Shown piece after piece: positions 6,901 to 6,954 of a stretch of DNA of 6,954 nucleotides; the first letter of the stretch is position 1, and each line of letters opens with the position of its first letter. Position numbers and translations under genes: made by a program. The stretch is from assembly GCA_047517485.1 (NCBI GenBank), contig JAKZSU010000119.1, positions 1-6,954 on the forward strand, given 5' to 3'. This stretch comes from JAKZSU01 sp047517485 (GTDB lineage Bacteria; Pseudomonadota; Alphaproteobacteria; UBA7887). A model generated the notes under the pieces. The model did not search any database and was not told the origin of the DNA. It worked only from the letters and a program-made list of their open reading frames with translations.

Positions 6901-6954
6901 ATGACGATGGGACAGCAGAAGGATCGTCAGGGGGACTTGATGGTAGGCTGGGCG
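6901..6954 (+). CDS. IS1182-like transposase, N-terminal fragment cut by window edge
   Basis: Eighteen codons run to the window edge: MTMGQQKDRQGDLMVGWA. The pattern MG-x(2)-x-R-QG-(D/E)-L-x-x-x-WA is the start I recall for a widespread group of transposases annotated as IS1182-family, in which it continues into a conserved N-terminal segment outside this window. It is unlike the left-hand transposase, so the two belong to different elements. The annotated start may be ATG 6901 or ATG 6907; the ribosome binding site favours 6901. Intactness and family should be confirmed with the sequence beyond 6954. It reads away from the pump operon. Confidence 0.6.
   Translation, partial: MTMGQQKDRQGDLMVGWA

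Noticed and set aside
1..6954. A previously undescribed defence, retron, CRISPR or RNA-based system
   Set aside because: All substantial open frames belong to known families, and no repeat array, reverse transcriptase, nuclease or structured RNA candidate was seen.

Overview
The window is GC-rich, compact bacterial DNA. Its codon bias and the style of its proteins (a Leu-dehydrogenase-like enzyme, a COG3618-type amidohydrolase, an RND pump) suggest a proteobacterium, probably alphaproteobacterial. That placement is inferred from general resemblance, not from a marker gene. No rRNA, tRNA, CRISPR array or phage gene is visible.

Layout: (1) Bases 1-137 are the outer end of an insertion sequence: the first codons of an IS5-like transposase reading leftward out of the window, followed by a terminal repeat. 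(2) A minus-strand Glu/Leu/Phe/Val dehydrogenase (97-1242) runs into that IS end and takes its last 12 or so codons and its stop from it. (3) A 131-bp divergent intergenic region separates it from a plus-strand amidohydrolase (1374-2414). (4) A 95-bp gap with nested inverted repeats around a candidate promoter precedes a two-gene RND efflux operon: a periplasmic adaptor (2510-3601, GTG start) and a 1056-residue RND permease (3611-6781). (5) A 119-bp non-coding stretch leads to the first 18 codons of a second, unrelated transposase (6901 onward, IS1182-like), reading rightward out of the window.

How the genes work together: the adaptor and permease should form an inner-membrane/periplasm export unit that needs an outer-membrane channel encoded elsewhere. 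The dehydrogenase would oxidatively deaminate a branched-chain or related amino acid with NAD+. The amidohydrolase probably opens a lactone or hydrolyses an amide-like bond. A metabolic link between these last two is suggested only by their shared divergent promoter region.

I found no convincing undescribed system. The points most worth a second look are the IS-remodelled 3' end of the dehydrogenase, the nested dyads upstream of the pump operon, the two different transposase starts bracketing the segment, and the Asn substitutions at the proton-relay positions of the pump.
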